DNA of 64,000 nucleotides, from assembly GCA_946894095.1 (NCBI GenBank), contig OX335645.2, positions 20,731,001 through 20,795,000 on the forward strand, given 5' to 3'. Positions 33,701 to 45,899 of the stretch are shown piece after piece. Each line of letters begins with the position of its first letter. Positions within the stretch are counted from its first letter, which is position 1. This stretch comes from Incurvaria masculella. Its lineage: Eukaryota; Arthropoda; Insecta; Lepidoptera; Incurvariidae. A program made the translations under genes and the position numbers. The notes beneath the pieces are model-generated. The model had not been told where the DNA came from. It was given only the letters and a program-made list of their open reading frames with translations, and did no database searches.

Positions 33701-35186
33701 CGCCAGATATGGTCAAATAAAATCTGAAGTTTAGTTGTATTCCGTACCATGCTAACTGGTAAAGGAGAATGCTCAAATCCAGGCCCCTTATAAATCATTC
33801 GTGTCTTTTCTTGACACATATGCGATCATTTATATATATTTTTTAAACATATTTTAAACTATCTGAATCCCCTTTTTTCACGGCCGGTTACTTGTTAAAT
33901 AATTAAAAGGAATCATTCAAAATTACTTATTTTCCTACTAACAATATGAATAAGACAAGGACAGAACAACGCAACGTACTTCCGTTGTCACAAGACGTGT
34001 TCGGGTAGCCTGCTCCGTGCCATTCCGTCCGGTAAGGGATAAAAGGCGTAAAATTATGAAAAATTATCCCTAGGACCAATGTGAAGGATTGATGCTTATG
34101 AAATATCAAAGAGACATTAAACTCTGTCCATTATTATTGAGTTTAGATTGTAGCATTTTGCTCTAAGCTGTGCTCTGGTGTCTCTAAAACAAGAATTACC
34201 TCAAAACCGTATTTTGTCAATAACTTTAAAATAGCAATGAACTTGGTCTTTAAAATTCATAACTCTTTTCTGTCGTCCCTCCCCTCCTTCCTCACTCGTT
34301 GTGGATACACGGCAAGCGAGTCTCCCCACCCCGACCCGTTGCAATTAGCTCATCTTGCGATTTTGCGAGGCCGCTTCTTTGAGCTATTGTTGGATTCGAT
34401 GGCTAGAGTGACGACGCATTACAGTTTTTGGTTTAGAAGTAAAAGACGCAGAGCAAATTGGACTGGATCAGACAAAAAGGTGTAATGCTTCTCTTTCTCC
34501 GACAGAGCTCCCAAGTCACACCACCGCCTAATTCCAAAGCGCTCAACCGCTCTTCCATCACAACTTCGTCCCTCTCCACGGATGCGCAGTGCGTACGTCA
34601 ACAAATGCTCAAATCTAAAGAACTTCTCACTTCTCAGGCGAAAGTCTCACGATTTTATCTTATTTATCCTTGAACATTGTTAAATACAAAACCTATCTGC
34701 CGTGTTCCTGGGCGCGCTTCAATGTTTCCTATAATTTTTTTAATTGAAGTTCAAACTATGGTGGAAGGATTTTACGTTTACCACAAGCACTGAATAGTTC
34801 ATACGTGACGAATGCTACTGCTCATTTTTAAAAAAGTCACCAACACTGGTTATTAGGATTTAAATATTCTACAATATGCATGCTACTTAAATTAAGCTAA
34901 CTAAAATTGATATTGGTTGAATCAATAAAAACAATCAATGTTGATATAAGGGACGATTTTTAAGACACCTAGTACTAGTACTAGTAGTAGTGTCAAAAGA
35001 CGGATACTCATTACCGGAGAATTATAGACTGTAATAAAAATATGGACTTACAATAACGGATGCATAAGCAGAGGCGTAAATAAATCCGTCAAATAGTTAT
35101 CTGGCTCATTATCAGACTATTGAAAATGTATAGTTAAAAAACCTTTTTAAAAAAAAAGCTTTTATTTAAATGTTCTAAAAAAAAAG
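33701..35186. other. Intergenic, no gene recognised
   Basis: A small palindromic stretch built of GTACTA units lies at 34966-34995. Nothing else found. Confidence 0.4.
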
Positions 35187-35368
35187 AACCGGCCAAGTGC
35201 GAGTCGGACTCGCACACGAAGGGTTCCGTACCATCGTAAAATATGAAATTTGAAATTTTCAGCTGTCTGTCTGTTACGGTTACTGAGATACAGCCCTTTG
35301 ACAGACGGACGGACGGACGGACGGACAGTGGAGGCTTAGTAATAGAGTTCTTTGGGTACGGAACCCGA
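35187..35368 (-). mobile_element. AGGGTTCCGTA element, internally deleted
   Basis: On the plus strand it starts CCGGCCAAGTGCGAGTCGG, then ACTCGCACACGAAGGG, the terminal perfect hairpin. A (GGAC)n run follows at 35303-35325, and it ends TTTGGGTACGGAACCC. The middle is shortened. Confidence 0.85.
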
Positions 35369-36551
35369 AAAATAAGCTTTTTTATAAAATACATAAAAAT
35401 TATAGATAATGCGATAAGTGGATGGATTTGATTTAATTAAAAGTTATTTTTTATAGCATTTAAATAAAAGCTTGTTTTTAAAATGGTTTTTTATCTATTA
35501 ATTTATTTTAACATTTTTAGTTTTCACTGGACATATCTCTGAACTAAAGGAAATATAACACCGATTTCCTAACCTATAGACGACTAGTAGTAGGTACGCC
35601 CTTATGAATATTGTCTCGTGCCGAGGACGTCCGACGGATAGATCCGTGCAAATACCCAAAAGTGAATACGTGAAGAGTATTCACATATTCACTTAGTTCG
35701 GACGTGGCAAGAGTATTCTCTCCGTGGCAGCACAATGAAGCAGATGACAGCCGACTGATGCGGCTCGAGCGACGCGTTGAAGGATGAGGTCGTGTCACCG
35801 TCGCGTCAAGTTTGGTCACTCGGACTGCGCGCTCGGATGCGGGCTCGTATTCTGGAAGGGGCGACGACGTCGAGCCGTGAGCTCGATCGCTCTTAGCATT
35901 CAATTTCCTCCTCATCAGAAGAGCTCGAAGAAAGAATTTCAGTTGTCAGTGTATCCTTGAAGCATGCAGAGGCCAACCAAATTCTAGCTAGTTTTAGCAG
36001 AAGATGATGTGTTTTAACGTGGCGGGAATTCGAGGTCGATAATATCATGGTTGACAGAAAAACATGTTAACTATTGCTCATTAGATCATAAAAAAATCGG
36101 AAACAAACGGATGTGATATCTATGTAGAATCCACCTTGGATCAAGGACATATTAATTAAAGCAAGAAAGCTGTAAAAATAACGAATTCAAACTATGAATA
36201 GTATAGTGCAAGGCTGAACTCTACATCCATATGACATTCGTTGAAAAAGGGGCGTAATTACTTAGTAGGAAAAAGAATATTTTAATTATACTGAAACCAG
36301 CTGGAAACATAGCCAGATTCAATGTGATTTTTTTTTATTCGAGTGTAATTAAATAATAAATAAAGCCATGCCGAATACGCCGCGGCGCGGCAGAGAAGAC
36401 ATTAGGTACCATGAACCGATAGGATATTTGCTTCAAGGTCAAATCGTCGTAGCAATCAGGAAGTATGCAACTAGTAAGTATGGAACTAGGCGCCATGCCG
36501 GCCGTCGCGCCACTTTTCTACCGAGGGTGACAAACAATAGATGCTATTATT
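35369..36551. other. Intergenic, no gene recognised
   Basis: A GC-rich patch at 35740-35885 gives a minus-strand frame of 113 codons with no recognisable domain. No repeat partners were noticed. Confidence 0.4.
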
Positions 36552-36908
36552 TGTATGTGACTGGACATGGATGGCCACATACCATATCCACAGTCATTAT
36601 TTAAGAGCAACACACCGAATTCATGTCACGACATACATTAAACTGGACGGAAAACACGGTTTTTTTATATTGCTGCTTCAATCATATTTTCATCTAATGC
36701 GATGGTACAAATCCGGGTGGGCTTAACTTTACCACTTAGTAGGGGAAGGGAACCAGTTTAACATAGATTCCGAACCTTGAAACAGGTCGCATTACTAACG
36801 AAACTTTTTCAACTCAGAAAGAGAAAGAACGTGGTGCATGAATGGGGTGGGGATTTAAACCCAGACCTCTGAGATGGAAGGCAAGTCTATCTACCATTCA
36901 TTCGCCAT
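36552..36908 (-). mobile_element. tRNA-headed SINE, shared body
   Basis: On the minus strand the head reads GGTAGATAGACTTGCCTTCC, then GGTCTGGGTTTAAATCCCC (B-box-like). The linker TTTCTCTTTCTGAGTTG follows, then the body shared with the 5S-headed copies (GTACCATCGCATTAGATGA, then GTGTTTTCCGTCCAGTT). It ends in the SINE tail region next to 36552. The tail hairpin is damaged. Confidence 0.75.
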
Positions 36909-37639
36909 AAATTGAAAAATTATATTTATTCATGAAGTTCTCGATAGAACTTTACACAGCGAATAGACCCCGTGGTGCGGTAATCTTCGGAATGTCTGTC
37001 GGTCTGTCATTCCGCTGTCGATTGGCTATGCCAAGCTTTTCCCGGACGACAAGGCACGGAGCGACCGGCATGCGGCGTGCCAGCCGGTATGGAATTGGCT
37101 TCGTAGAGTTCAGTCAACAGCCACGTGCCTTGTCACTGCGTACATTCATGGAATTATACGATAAATACCATTGATTGATATTTCGTCATTCGTGATAAAT
37201 TATCTTTCTCTTTACTACGGTAAACGCAATATCCAAAAGCAGCATCTCAGATATAATCGAAACATTACGTAAAGTAGTTTATTTTAAATAATCCATTACA
37301 AAGTGTTCCAGCAGCGTCTTTAGTTGTCTTGTACCGATAAAATTGTATTTAATTTAGGGTAAGTAAGTAATTTAAAAAGAATCTCTTTTTAGTTTTTTCA
37401 GTAGCCCGATATAATAACTTTTTTTGTCAATTTTGAATTTAATTTTATTTATAATATTCCAATGAATAAAGAGTTTCCAGGATAATTTGCTCATTACATA
37501 TTACTTAGAGTTATTGATTATTATGCAACTAGCCGGACATGGATCGAAATCCATGTTAATTGTAGTTCTCTTTTCATACTTACAAGGCGGAATGGTTAAT
37601 CCCTTCGAATGAAAACCAAGCGGAAGTGAAAATTGTTCG
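36909..37639. other. Intergenic, no gene recognised
   Basis: A GC-richer patch lies at 36965-37145. Nothing recognised. Confidence 0.4.
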
Positions 37640-37646
37640 TGAAACT

Positions 37647-37705
37647 ATTACACCCAGTTCGATGTAGCCGTGCAATATAACGGTTGGGATATTGTCGACA
37701 GTAGG
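37647..37705 (+). mobile_element. Worn SINE fragment
   Basis: CCCAGTTCGATGTAGCCGTG, CAATATAA, then GACAGTAGGTGTACCATT. Body/tail remains. Confidence 0.55.
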
Positions 37706-38474
37706 TGTACCATTCCAGTTCCATAAAAAACGAGTTTTTACATGATTTTTTTTGTAGTGATAAATGGTCATTTTATTTACGTACCAATGTGATCATTTAT
37801 TATTTGAATTTAGGACATTTAATACGGTTTTTGACCCACGGCTACTGTTTTCATGACGGCAAAAATAAGTATATGCAGTGAAATGGTTTGTAATGTATCA
37901 ATGTATATAATTAATGAAGAATACAATAGTTAAACCTGTATCTATCTTTGCTATGCACAAATGATCAAATTCCAAAGTAATGCATCCAAAAAATATTAAT
38001 TCGATTATCTATATCTGTACTAACTTATTGAGAGCATCAGTATAAATAAGTTTTCTCACGAGTGTGAATTCAAACCTCTCTCATAACCTAACCTAATACA
38101 ATTGTTACTCGATCTTTTACTCTATGGTTTACATAATAATTCGCAAGGACCAAGAATATTCCCTCTCACGTCCCACGTTTTATTTGGCAATATGATAAAA
38201 CATTGGTATTCAACTGAGTTGCATAACCTGGTTCAAGCAAATTTCCAACATACAGGATTTATATAAACGACATTTAAAAAAAATATTGTCACATATCACA
38301 TTGGTAATCTACCTGTCAGCGGCTGCACCGCAGATGATTTAGCTCAAACAGGCAAGCGAGGCAGCCTTACAAAAAGCATGGTGTTTTTGGGGGTCCAAAA
38401 GAGATAGTCAATCGTTTACGATTAATTGAGTGTCGTGCAAGCGGGTCTGAGGTCTCTAATTGCGCCATTCAACA

Positions 38475-38495
38475 GGCGGCGGCGGCGGCGGCGGT
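38475..38495. repeat. (GGC)n microsatellite
   Basis: Six to seven perfect GGC units. Confidence 0.9.
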
Positions 38496-39423
38496 CCACT
38501 CAACTCCGCCGTCGGGGATAAGTTGTTCGTTAAGATCTACCATAATTGGTATCATCAATTAGAAGGGTCGAGCGAGAAGAGAAACCAACGTCTGAATAGA
38601 ATTATGAGTCGAATAAATGATTGTGAAAAGCGCTCGGCCGGCGAACAGATCGCGTAGAGGAGTTTAGATGGACAGCGACCGTGAACACGAAATGTCACCT
38701 TTCGCTAAGTGATGATATGTGCTCACCTTTACAATTTCGTGACATTTGCTAGTGAGACAAAATTACACAGAAGACAAAATCACATTGATACGTCATATGC
38801 CTTGTCAATTACATCAAACGTTTATTAATTTATTTTCGTTCATAGGTGTAAACACACTCTTGGATTCGTCACTTTTGAAATCAGCAAAAAACGTTTCTTA
38901 CCAATTAATTTTAAAGATCTCCAAGTAACCGCAGTAAACTTTTAAATGCCACTTATTCTCTAGAATTATAAAGTACATATATAAAATAAATACTCCTCAA
39001 ACCGAACGTTTAGTCGGACGCTTGGGAAATGGGGATAATATTCAGTGACAATTGTATTTAGTAGCACAGAATCCATAAGTCTTTCATTCTCTGTTCAAAC
39101 TTTTTACACACAAATTTGCCTAAAAGCACAACATATTTACCGTTTTATCTTTAAATGATAGCTAGACCATCATTGTACACAGTTCTTGATGATCGGAATT
39201 AGCAGTAAATTATTTTTTATTTTAGTTCAATATTGTTTTACTTATGTACATCCTTATCAAACTGAATGTGGTCAGCTGTTAAAAAGGCGTGGGCAAATAA
39301 CGCTGCGCAACAAGGGGTTCCTACCATAGATATTTTAATGGTTCCTACTACGTAATTTATGGTATAGCATTTCTCAATACTATCAACGTATTACGGTGAG
39401 TATCTATTAATGAGCCAAAGTTG

Positions 39424-39612
39424 TTTTAACCGATTGAACAGTACCGCTCGGTGAAAATAGCACGTGTGACAGATCAGATGATTTTGAAACGCGTTATCTT
39501 AACTGATTGAACATTACGACTGACCACAAATTAGGCGTGCCACTGTCCAGTTTCAAAAGGTACAGGAATTTTAACAGATTGGACAGTACCTTTTCACTGA
39601 ATATACGACGTA
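39424..39612 (+). repeat. Degenerate tandem repeat, period about 72 bp
   Basis: Three starts of TTTTAACNGATTGAACAGTA-type sequence at 39424, 39496 and 39568. The remainder of each unit has diverged strongly. Confidence 0.5.
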
Positions 39613-40412
39613 AGTAAGAATGGAAAAATACTAAGCTAGCAACAGTTTTACAGCACACAATTAAAAAAACAATTAAAAGAAACAGTAACATTTAATGTTC
39701 AAGGCTAATTGTTTTGACTCAGTTAGAGTAACCGATTTACTTATTTGGCTCTATTTTAACGTTGCAAGACGGTTGTTATTATTGGATTTACATTTAGATT
39801 CACTGATTATTTTTTTCAGTGTATTCGTGTGACGTATGTTTACGATCTACCGTACATTGAGCGTGTGCGCCAGTAGAACGCGTACTGTAGCTATACTAAG
39901 GAGCTCTAGGAAAAAGGTAACTTTATTCTCAGAAAGATATAGCGCTTAGTTCCGACCGAGTAGAATTCTACGATGATAAGCGTGCGTGTGGCGGCAGCGG
40001 CGGCAGTAACGAAGACTTGTCTGAAGCCTGTTGCTGGTCCGGAGCGGCACCGGCGAGGATGGCCGCTCCTGACGAGGTGTTAATGCGGCTGATTGTAGCA
40101 GCCGGCAGGTACAATGCCGCCAAATGACAGTGCGGCGTGCGGGGGCGGTGGGGGCGGCGGGGCGGGCGGCGGCTCCCGGGGCACGCAAATGAAGAATATT
40201 GTCGGGATGGTGGCCCGGCGCCCTCCGTCCGGGGAGCGCGCAGCGTCGACACTTCTCACATCTCCGGATTCAGAGATCTCTGAAGTATCCTCTAGTATGT
40301 TGAATACTGTCAGGGATCGGTCGCTTGCTAACAAAAATGAGTGATACTAAATTATCGTGTTCCATAAATCTTTACATCTAAAGAGACTGGAAGGTCCATG
40401 ATTATAGACTTA

Positions 40413-40572
40413 GCCCCGATTGCACGAAGAGACGGCTGAGTTAATCAATGTTCAAACACGTCACTTTTAGTGAACCGCATGGAGTTAATTCCATACTGTC
40501 CATACAAAGTGACGTGTTTAATCATACGTTGACGGAGATGTTGACGTGTACGACCGTACGTGCAACCGGGCC
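40413..40572. mobile_element. TTA-flanked MITE, copy 1
   Basis: TTA on both sides (40410-40412 and 40573-40575). The ends are GCCCCGATTGCACG and, inverted, GGCCCGGTTGCACG. The interior reads TTCAAACACGTCACTTT, then AAAGTGACGTGTTT, forming a hairpin. A 3-bp TTA duplication and the GGCCC start fit PIF/Harbinger-type MITEs. The second copy is at 50501-50720. Confidence 0.85.
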
Positions 40573-40689
40573 TTAATTTTAGGTTTTCGTTTTCGTAGAA
40601 AACTTGTAATATACGGTTCATTGGTCAAGATTGGGTTGCAGCCCGTTAAAATAATATAATATCAATTCCACTGCATTTCTTTCCGTGCA

Positions 40690-41200
40690 TGTCGTAAGAG
40701 GCGACTTAGAGATTCGTCGTTCATGATTCGGATCCCACGTAAATGTGTACTTACTTGTGGTAGGTTAATCCCGCCTGGGTTAGTACCATCGCATTGAATG
40801 AACGGTGATCGAAGCGGTAATAAAAAATGTTCGTTCTTAAGGTTCCGTATCGAAAGGTGCCGATCGGAACCGTATTACTAAGTCTCCGCTGACATTCCGT
40901 CCGTCTGTCACAGGGTTGTATCTCATGACCGTAATAGGTAGACAGCTGAAATGTTCACAGAATGTGTGTTTTTGTTGCTGCTATAACGGTAAGTAAAAAT
41001 AAAAAACAACTCAAAATTAAAGATTTAAGATTTATTTTGGTCAAACTTGTATAATCGTACGGAACCCTTCGTGTGCGAGTCCGACCCGCACTTGGCCGGT
41101 TTCTCCATCCAGTTGTCTGTAGCCGTGCAGTCTAAGGAAGGGCATGTTATGGCACCTGATTCGTTCGGGAATACGGTGTGATGTGCAAATATCATATCGA
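40690..41200 (+). mobile_element. SINE copy split by an AGGGTTCCGTA element
   Basis: The first half (40690-40836) reads GGTTAATCCCGCCTGGGTTA, then CATCGCATTGAATGAACGG, up to AAAAATGTTCGT. The second half (41103-41200) resumes with TCCATCCAGTTGTCTGTAGC, then TGTTATGGCACCTGATTC. In intact copies these halves are joined by a few bases. Its 5' part (40690-40740) contains GTAAGAGGCGACT and not a clear 5S head, as in the copy at 59285-59540. Confidence 0.8.
40837..41102 (+). mobile_element. AGGGTTCCGTA element inside a SINE
   Basis: GGTTCCGTATCGAAAGGTGC, then CGGAACCGTATTACTAAG, CGTCTGTCACAGGGTTGTAT, CGTACGGAACCCTTCG, TGCGAGTCCGACCCGCACTT and GGCCGGTTTC. It lacks the long (CCGT)n run. Confidence 0.85.
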
Positions 41201-42005
41201 TCCAAAAATACCCTCTTCAATCAGATCGGTACTACAATGTGTGGGGTTGCTATTCGGAGGCGGTAAATCTGCAGGAATCTTCAGAAAACGAGTTAGATTC
41301 GAGTAGTGCGGAGTAGTGCTCGGTGGTGAACCCCCGATGCGGCGTGAATGTGGCCCGTAATGACGTGTCCTGTCGCCCTTCCACCCCCGCCCCGCCCCGC
41401 CCCTCTCTAACGATGCACTGTCGGCGCCCGGGGCTGGCGGCGGCGGCGGCGGCGCCCGGACCGTCAGCCATCGGAGAACTCGCAGCCTTACAAGAGGCTC
41501 GATCAGCGCCGGAATATGGGCCGAAAGGGAAAACTTAGTCCGAGAGCTCCGTGCATTGGTGAAGTACAACTTAAAAACCACTTCGGAAGTTACGGAGATT
41601 TGATGTGCATTATGACTGGGTGAATTTAATTTGTTGCAGACACTACATAGTCTCTACTCTATACATTACAGATTTAAAATAAAAAAAATATTGTGTCCGA
41701 TTGTTAAAAAAGCTTCAAACAGTTTTTATTAGCTTGTTACATCAAATAAATTTGTAATTCTAAAATCTTAGGTTTGGAATTAACCGATGATTTTTATTTC
41801 TAAAACCGATAGTGCTGGCGGTTTGCCGAGTTGGTACATCAAATGTACAATACTTCTGGAACAAGGGTACATGGTAAAATTCAAAACATAATATTTATTT
41901 ATTTATTTAGGAAGAAATAGTCACGAAAGATGAAACCAGTAACAGTTACAAATAATTAAATTATGCTCGTATTCAAAGATATTTCTCACTGATATTACGT
42001 ATTAA
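41201..42005. other. Spacer with a GC-rich block
   Basis: The GC-rich block 41340-41480 gives overlapping frames on both strands without recognisable domains. Confidence 0.4.
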
Positions 42006-42672
42006 GGTGGACCAACCCGGCGGGACTAACTCATTCGCGGGCTAGGTACAAAACCGTGCTGTTACGCTCTGGGACCTTCTCTGTTTCAAAGCGGAGTTTC
42101 TTTCCAGTTCTTCTTCGCTGGGATTTCCCCGAACTGGCTAATGATAAAATATGACAAATCGGAGTGCAGTGTACTGTCTATGGATGATGAATTAACAACA
42201 ACAATAAACAACAAAAGAAAAAGATAGGCTCCGTGATGAGGACGATGCAACATGTCCACAAATAAAACAATGTGCATAGTGTATGATTTGGTAAGATTTA
42301 CGAAATTTTTAATTTAAAAACGACTTATAGCTAAAAGTAAACCACGACCGCTGTAGTCAAAAATCTAACAAAAACCATATAGATAATAAATCTTGAATAA
42401 ATAAGCTATGTCTGATGACTAATCTTTTTAAGATGTTCTACTTTATCATTGCGTAATCCACCTCCAAAGTTATTGTATAAAACGCGCGAAAAATTAGAAC
42501 TTTCGGACCTCATAACTTAGAAACCAAACACATTTTCACAATGCCAACGGTCATCAGACATCTAGTTCGATCAAATAAAGCTATTTTGATAAAAATTTGG
42601 GATCTCTGACAAGAAATATGGGCGTGATCTTCTTTCCCCGTTTGTATGGGGAGTTGAGCGGGTTGGGCCACC
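42006..42672 (-). mobile_element. 542-bp TTAA MITE family, copy 4, with a 125-bp insert
   Basis: TTAA at 42002-42005 and a mutated TGAA at 42673-42676. Ends GGTGGACCAACCCGGC and, inverted, GGTGGCCCAACCCGC. Relative to the 542-bp copies an extra block of about 125 bp lies at about 42098-42221 (TTTCTTTCCAGTTCTTCTTC to AACAACAAAAGAAA). Confidence 0.85.
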
Positions 42673-42676
42673 TGAA

Positions 42677-43054
42677 TGATAAGGTGGTGCATGCGGAAGT
42701 ACAAACTAGGAACAGAAATTTTAATAAGAATAAGATATATAGTTTGTACTTACAATAGCTTGACATTTCTGACATTGCATTGAAATGTATGTGTGGAGTC
42801 GAAAAACAAATATGAGTATGGTGGAAGTCAATCTGACGATTCCAGAGTGTGGCTCTGTTCAGTATAACTATATAAAATAAGACAGCACGCATAGAAACTT
42901 TTCACAGAACGCGTCCATAATTAAAACTCGAAGGATTGGTAGCCGGTACATATGTCGTGCCAGGCACAGTTAGGGGAATTTTCTTAGGCAGCACGACGTG
43001 TGTGCCGGACACAGCCAAGGAGTTCATCTTTTCATTGTACAGCTGGCACTAACA
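42677..43054. other. Spacer, nothing recognised
   Basis: Words such as TATGTCGTGCCAGGCACAG and GCACGACGTGTGTGCCGGACA at 42950-43010 are weakly repeated. No gene seen. Confidence 0.4.
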
Positions 43055-43484
43055 CAGTCTTTCTCAAAGTGAGCGATAACGCCCCCCTGGGGACGTTAGA
43101 AGCCTACAGGGGGGCGGTAAAGAGCTCGGAGGAAATTGGTGAGCACTGAAGTGGTTTAGGGGGGGCGTTGGCTGATTTGTGTTTATCTAATATTTAATTG
43201 TGTCTACTGTAAACTAAAATTAAAACCTACATATAAGACTACATCGATTATTTTTCATAAATATTCTACATAAAGTTTCGTTTAATTGCCCTCAAGAACT
43301 CGGAAACAAGATTTAATAGTAAACTCATGTTGCACACTATAAATAAATGGTTAAATTAAAATTATTAAAGTAATGATTGTAAATGTGATTTGTAAGATGT
43401 GGTAAAGTTAAATATTTTGGGGGGCGCCGGAAAATCATGGATTCTCACAGTGGGCGGTAGACAAAATAAGTTTGAGAACCTATG
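43055..43484. mobile_element. hAT-type non-autonomous element
   Basis: The terminal repeats are CAGTCTTTCTCAAAGTG and, inverted, CATAGGTTCTCAAACTT. The pattern CAGNGGTTCTCAAA is a hallmark of many animal hAT termini. The 8-bp flanks are CACTAACA (43047-43054) and GTCTAACA (43485-43492), equal at 6 of 8 positions, as expected for a worn 8-bp hAT target duplication. Subterminal GGGGGGCG words lie in inverted arrangement. No transposase. Confidence 0.75.
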
Positions 43485-43839
43485 GTCTAACATGATCTCT
43501 AACACCAGCATTTGTGCGTACCTTGCTAAAGCGGAATAATGTAGTGCTTCTTTGCGGCACTCTAAAATCTATCAGTTCGAGAAGGCAAGGCAGTCGATTT
43601 CATTATTATTATTCTACATCAAGGTGAGAACGTCTATTTCGTGCCGATACAACAATAGATAAAACAGTTACAAGGGTTCAAAGCAGGGATTTGGGTATTT
43701 TTCAAAAATAAAGAAAGAAAATCCGTACCACGTGACGTCTGACAAAAGGTCTCACAGGTCACAACCTCGCAAATGATCCTACTAACCTACAAACAATTGT
43801 CACTAAATGTGCCGAACAGCCTGTATACAACTTCCTGCC
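43485..43839. other. Spacer, nothing recognised
   Basis: No repeat partner or gene seen. Confidence 0.4.
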
Positions 43840-44130
43840 GAGGTCGCGCTAGCAAGAAGCGGAGGCGGAGGGGCCGCGCAGGCGCATCAGAGCAGATAGT
43901 CCGTCAAAGGAGACCGCCCCGACCCCACCTGTTCTGATCGATCGGCGGCCTAAATCGAATTACCGGAGATAATACTGCGGTCGACTTCATTATTAAATTA
44001 GCCTACAACATTAAGCCCGATCTCCTTTCTCGAAGATATCCCCTCGTTTTATTTTAACCGGACACGCTAATGGGATTAAGGAGGTCGGTGCCCTGCGGAA
44101 ATTATCTTGCGACTATAATTAAGTATAATA
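43840..44130. promoter_or_regulatory. Candidate regulatory block
   Basis: A repeat-free block combining a GC-rich start (43850-43935) with TAAATCGAATTACCGG, TTATTAAATTAGCC and CGCTAATGGGATTAAGGAG. GGATTA is the Bicoid/Otx-type core (TAATCC). Functional meaning is inferred. Confidence 0.3.
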
Positions 44131-44837
44131 TCGGAAAAACAATTACATTATAAATTATAGACCGCTCGTTTAGTTTTAGAGTGATATTACATTTTAATTA
44201 TTTTTTTTATTTTGATTTTTATCATGGTTTTTTAGCACTCTGTCACCTAAACCTGCCCCTCTTATTTTAAAGAATATTAAAAAATAATGCAATGGTGTGC
44301 GGGGAGCACAGGATCAGGCAACCAGGAACCGATCGTGAAACAGAATATTCAGAATGTGAGAAGCTGATATTCATGTTATCGAACTCTGTTTAATAGTCTT
44401 TACCATGGAGAATACTCTAAGGAGCTGCATAACGCAATCCATCAGTCCCCTTTTACTGTTGCTCAACACGAAATCGGCCATTACAGGACAGTACCTATTA
44501 AATGTCGACATTCCCAAAATAAGAACCAACCGATTTCTCCAGATCCTATATCAATTCGGTCAGTAACGACGACGCTTACTATACTGTACTGTACCGAAGT
44601 ACGGCTTGGTATTTCCCGCAACTTTAGGACTACTTGGCATCACGCTAAATCGCCAGAGGTGCGACTAATGGAATAAAATACTTAAATAAGTATTGTAATA
44701 TTACATGAGAACCAATTAATCGATTTAGATGCGGATTGTACCTACGTCTACCCTGATTCTACGAGTAAGTAGAGAGTGCTAAATTCTTGTAACTTGCGAA
44801 CCACTTACCCGATTTATATGCGTATTTTATCAACGTA
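44131..44837. other. Intergenic, no gene recognised
   Basis: AT-rich sequence without a recognised feature. Confidence 0.4.
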
Positions 44838-44955
44838 TAGCATCTCTGGGAGCAGTCAGGTTCGGGATGGGTTGCCGTTTTCGATGTTGAGGCTGGCTGT
44901 GGGTTGAAGTCCAAGCAAAACTTACCTACGTTACACGTTACTTACTTACTAGGTA
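44838..44955 (+). mobile_element. Worn 5S-headed SINE fragment
   Basis: CAGTCAGGTTCGGGATGGGT, TGCCGTTTTCGA, then TTGAGGCTGGCTGTGGGTTG and TTACTTACTTACTAGGTA. It aligns to box C of the 5S head and the following SINE body. Confidence 0.6.
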
Positions 44956-45002
44956 AGAAATGTAGCAGTGCAAGTGCAGAAAGGTTCAGTTCTGGCGGTA
45001 AA

Positions 45003-45233
45003 TGCTTTTTTAAATAGCCACCAAATGTCAACGAAGCTCTAAAAGGGAATTATTGGATGTTTCTCATTAAATCATGCTATTTCGGCTCAAACGATCTTGA
45101 TTAAATTTGGTAGATGGATACATTATCCTGGACCAGTTTGACCCTATTTTGGACCAACCATGTGGGCTACTTTTTATCCATGAAATAATTAAGCCGACAC
45201 TAACCCGAGCGGAGCCGGGTACCGCAGCTAGTA
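45003..45233 (-). mobile_element. Uninterrupted copy of the 16836-18000 outer repeat
   Basis: The minus strand runs from TACTAGCTGCGGTACCCGGC through AATTATTTCATGGATAAAAA, then AGTAGCCCACATGGTTGGTC, to AAACATCCAATAATTCCC and GCTTCGTTGACATTTGGTGG. It provides the unbroken reference showing the insertion at 16889-17826. Confidence 0.8.
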
Positions 45234-45899
45234 TGTATATATATTTAGAAAACAAAAGCATCTATTGAACTGTGTAGAAGAGACAGTCCTTTCAAACGAC
45301 AGGGGACAAAATAAATATTAAAAAAATGTAAATATGGGTTTACCTATTATTAGGCTATTATATTACCATACCACGTATGTATATATTTTATAAATTAATG
45401 ACTATCTACAGCAATATCTAGAATATTGGATTGACAAAAATCATATATTTAAAATCAATCTTTGCCTAAAATAACACAAATGAGTTACCTACGCTTGACG
45501 CTTGTCCTCTTCTCGTGGCGACGTGTCTAGGGCCTTGAAAATTAGTGTTCAAGAGTGACGGCACGAGTGACGGCCCACCCACGCAACACACTCGCTATCC
45601 GCACAGCTATCAGTCAGCAAGCTCTTGAGATGAACAAACTTATGAACGGACCCTTGAAAATGCACACGACGTGCATTCTTTGAGCACAAAAAGCTAATCT
45701 GATTTACTAGCCTGTTCTACTATTACTATACATATATCCCTTCCCTACACAGCATTCTGCTAATTGCTGCTAATTATTTTTTGAATTGAGAAGGATTTTC
45801 TAACGTAGCAGTACGAACGACGCGACCCGCTCGTAATGAAGCGCTTCGTATTGCAGCGTCAGCAGCTGCTTATTAACATCTAATCTGCGTTGGCCTCGC
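45234..45899. other. AT-rich spacer
   Basis: Nothing recognised. The region around 45520-45620 is GC-richer, with GTGACGGCACGAGTGACGG, a short direct repeat. Confidence 0.4.

Larger units (their letters stand above)
37706..40412. other. Intergenic with simple and degenerate tandem repeats
   Basis: A (GGC)n run lies at 38475-38495. A degenerate repeat of about 72 bp starts at 39424 (TTTTAACCGATTGAACAGTA), 39496 and 39568. GC-rich blocks lie at 39985-40080 and 40130-40250. No gene recognised. Confidence 0.45.

Noticed and set aside
41192..41581. 129-codon minus-strand frame
   Set aside because: It covers a GC-rich block and the edge of a SINE, with proline/alanine runs and no domain.
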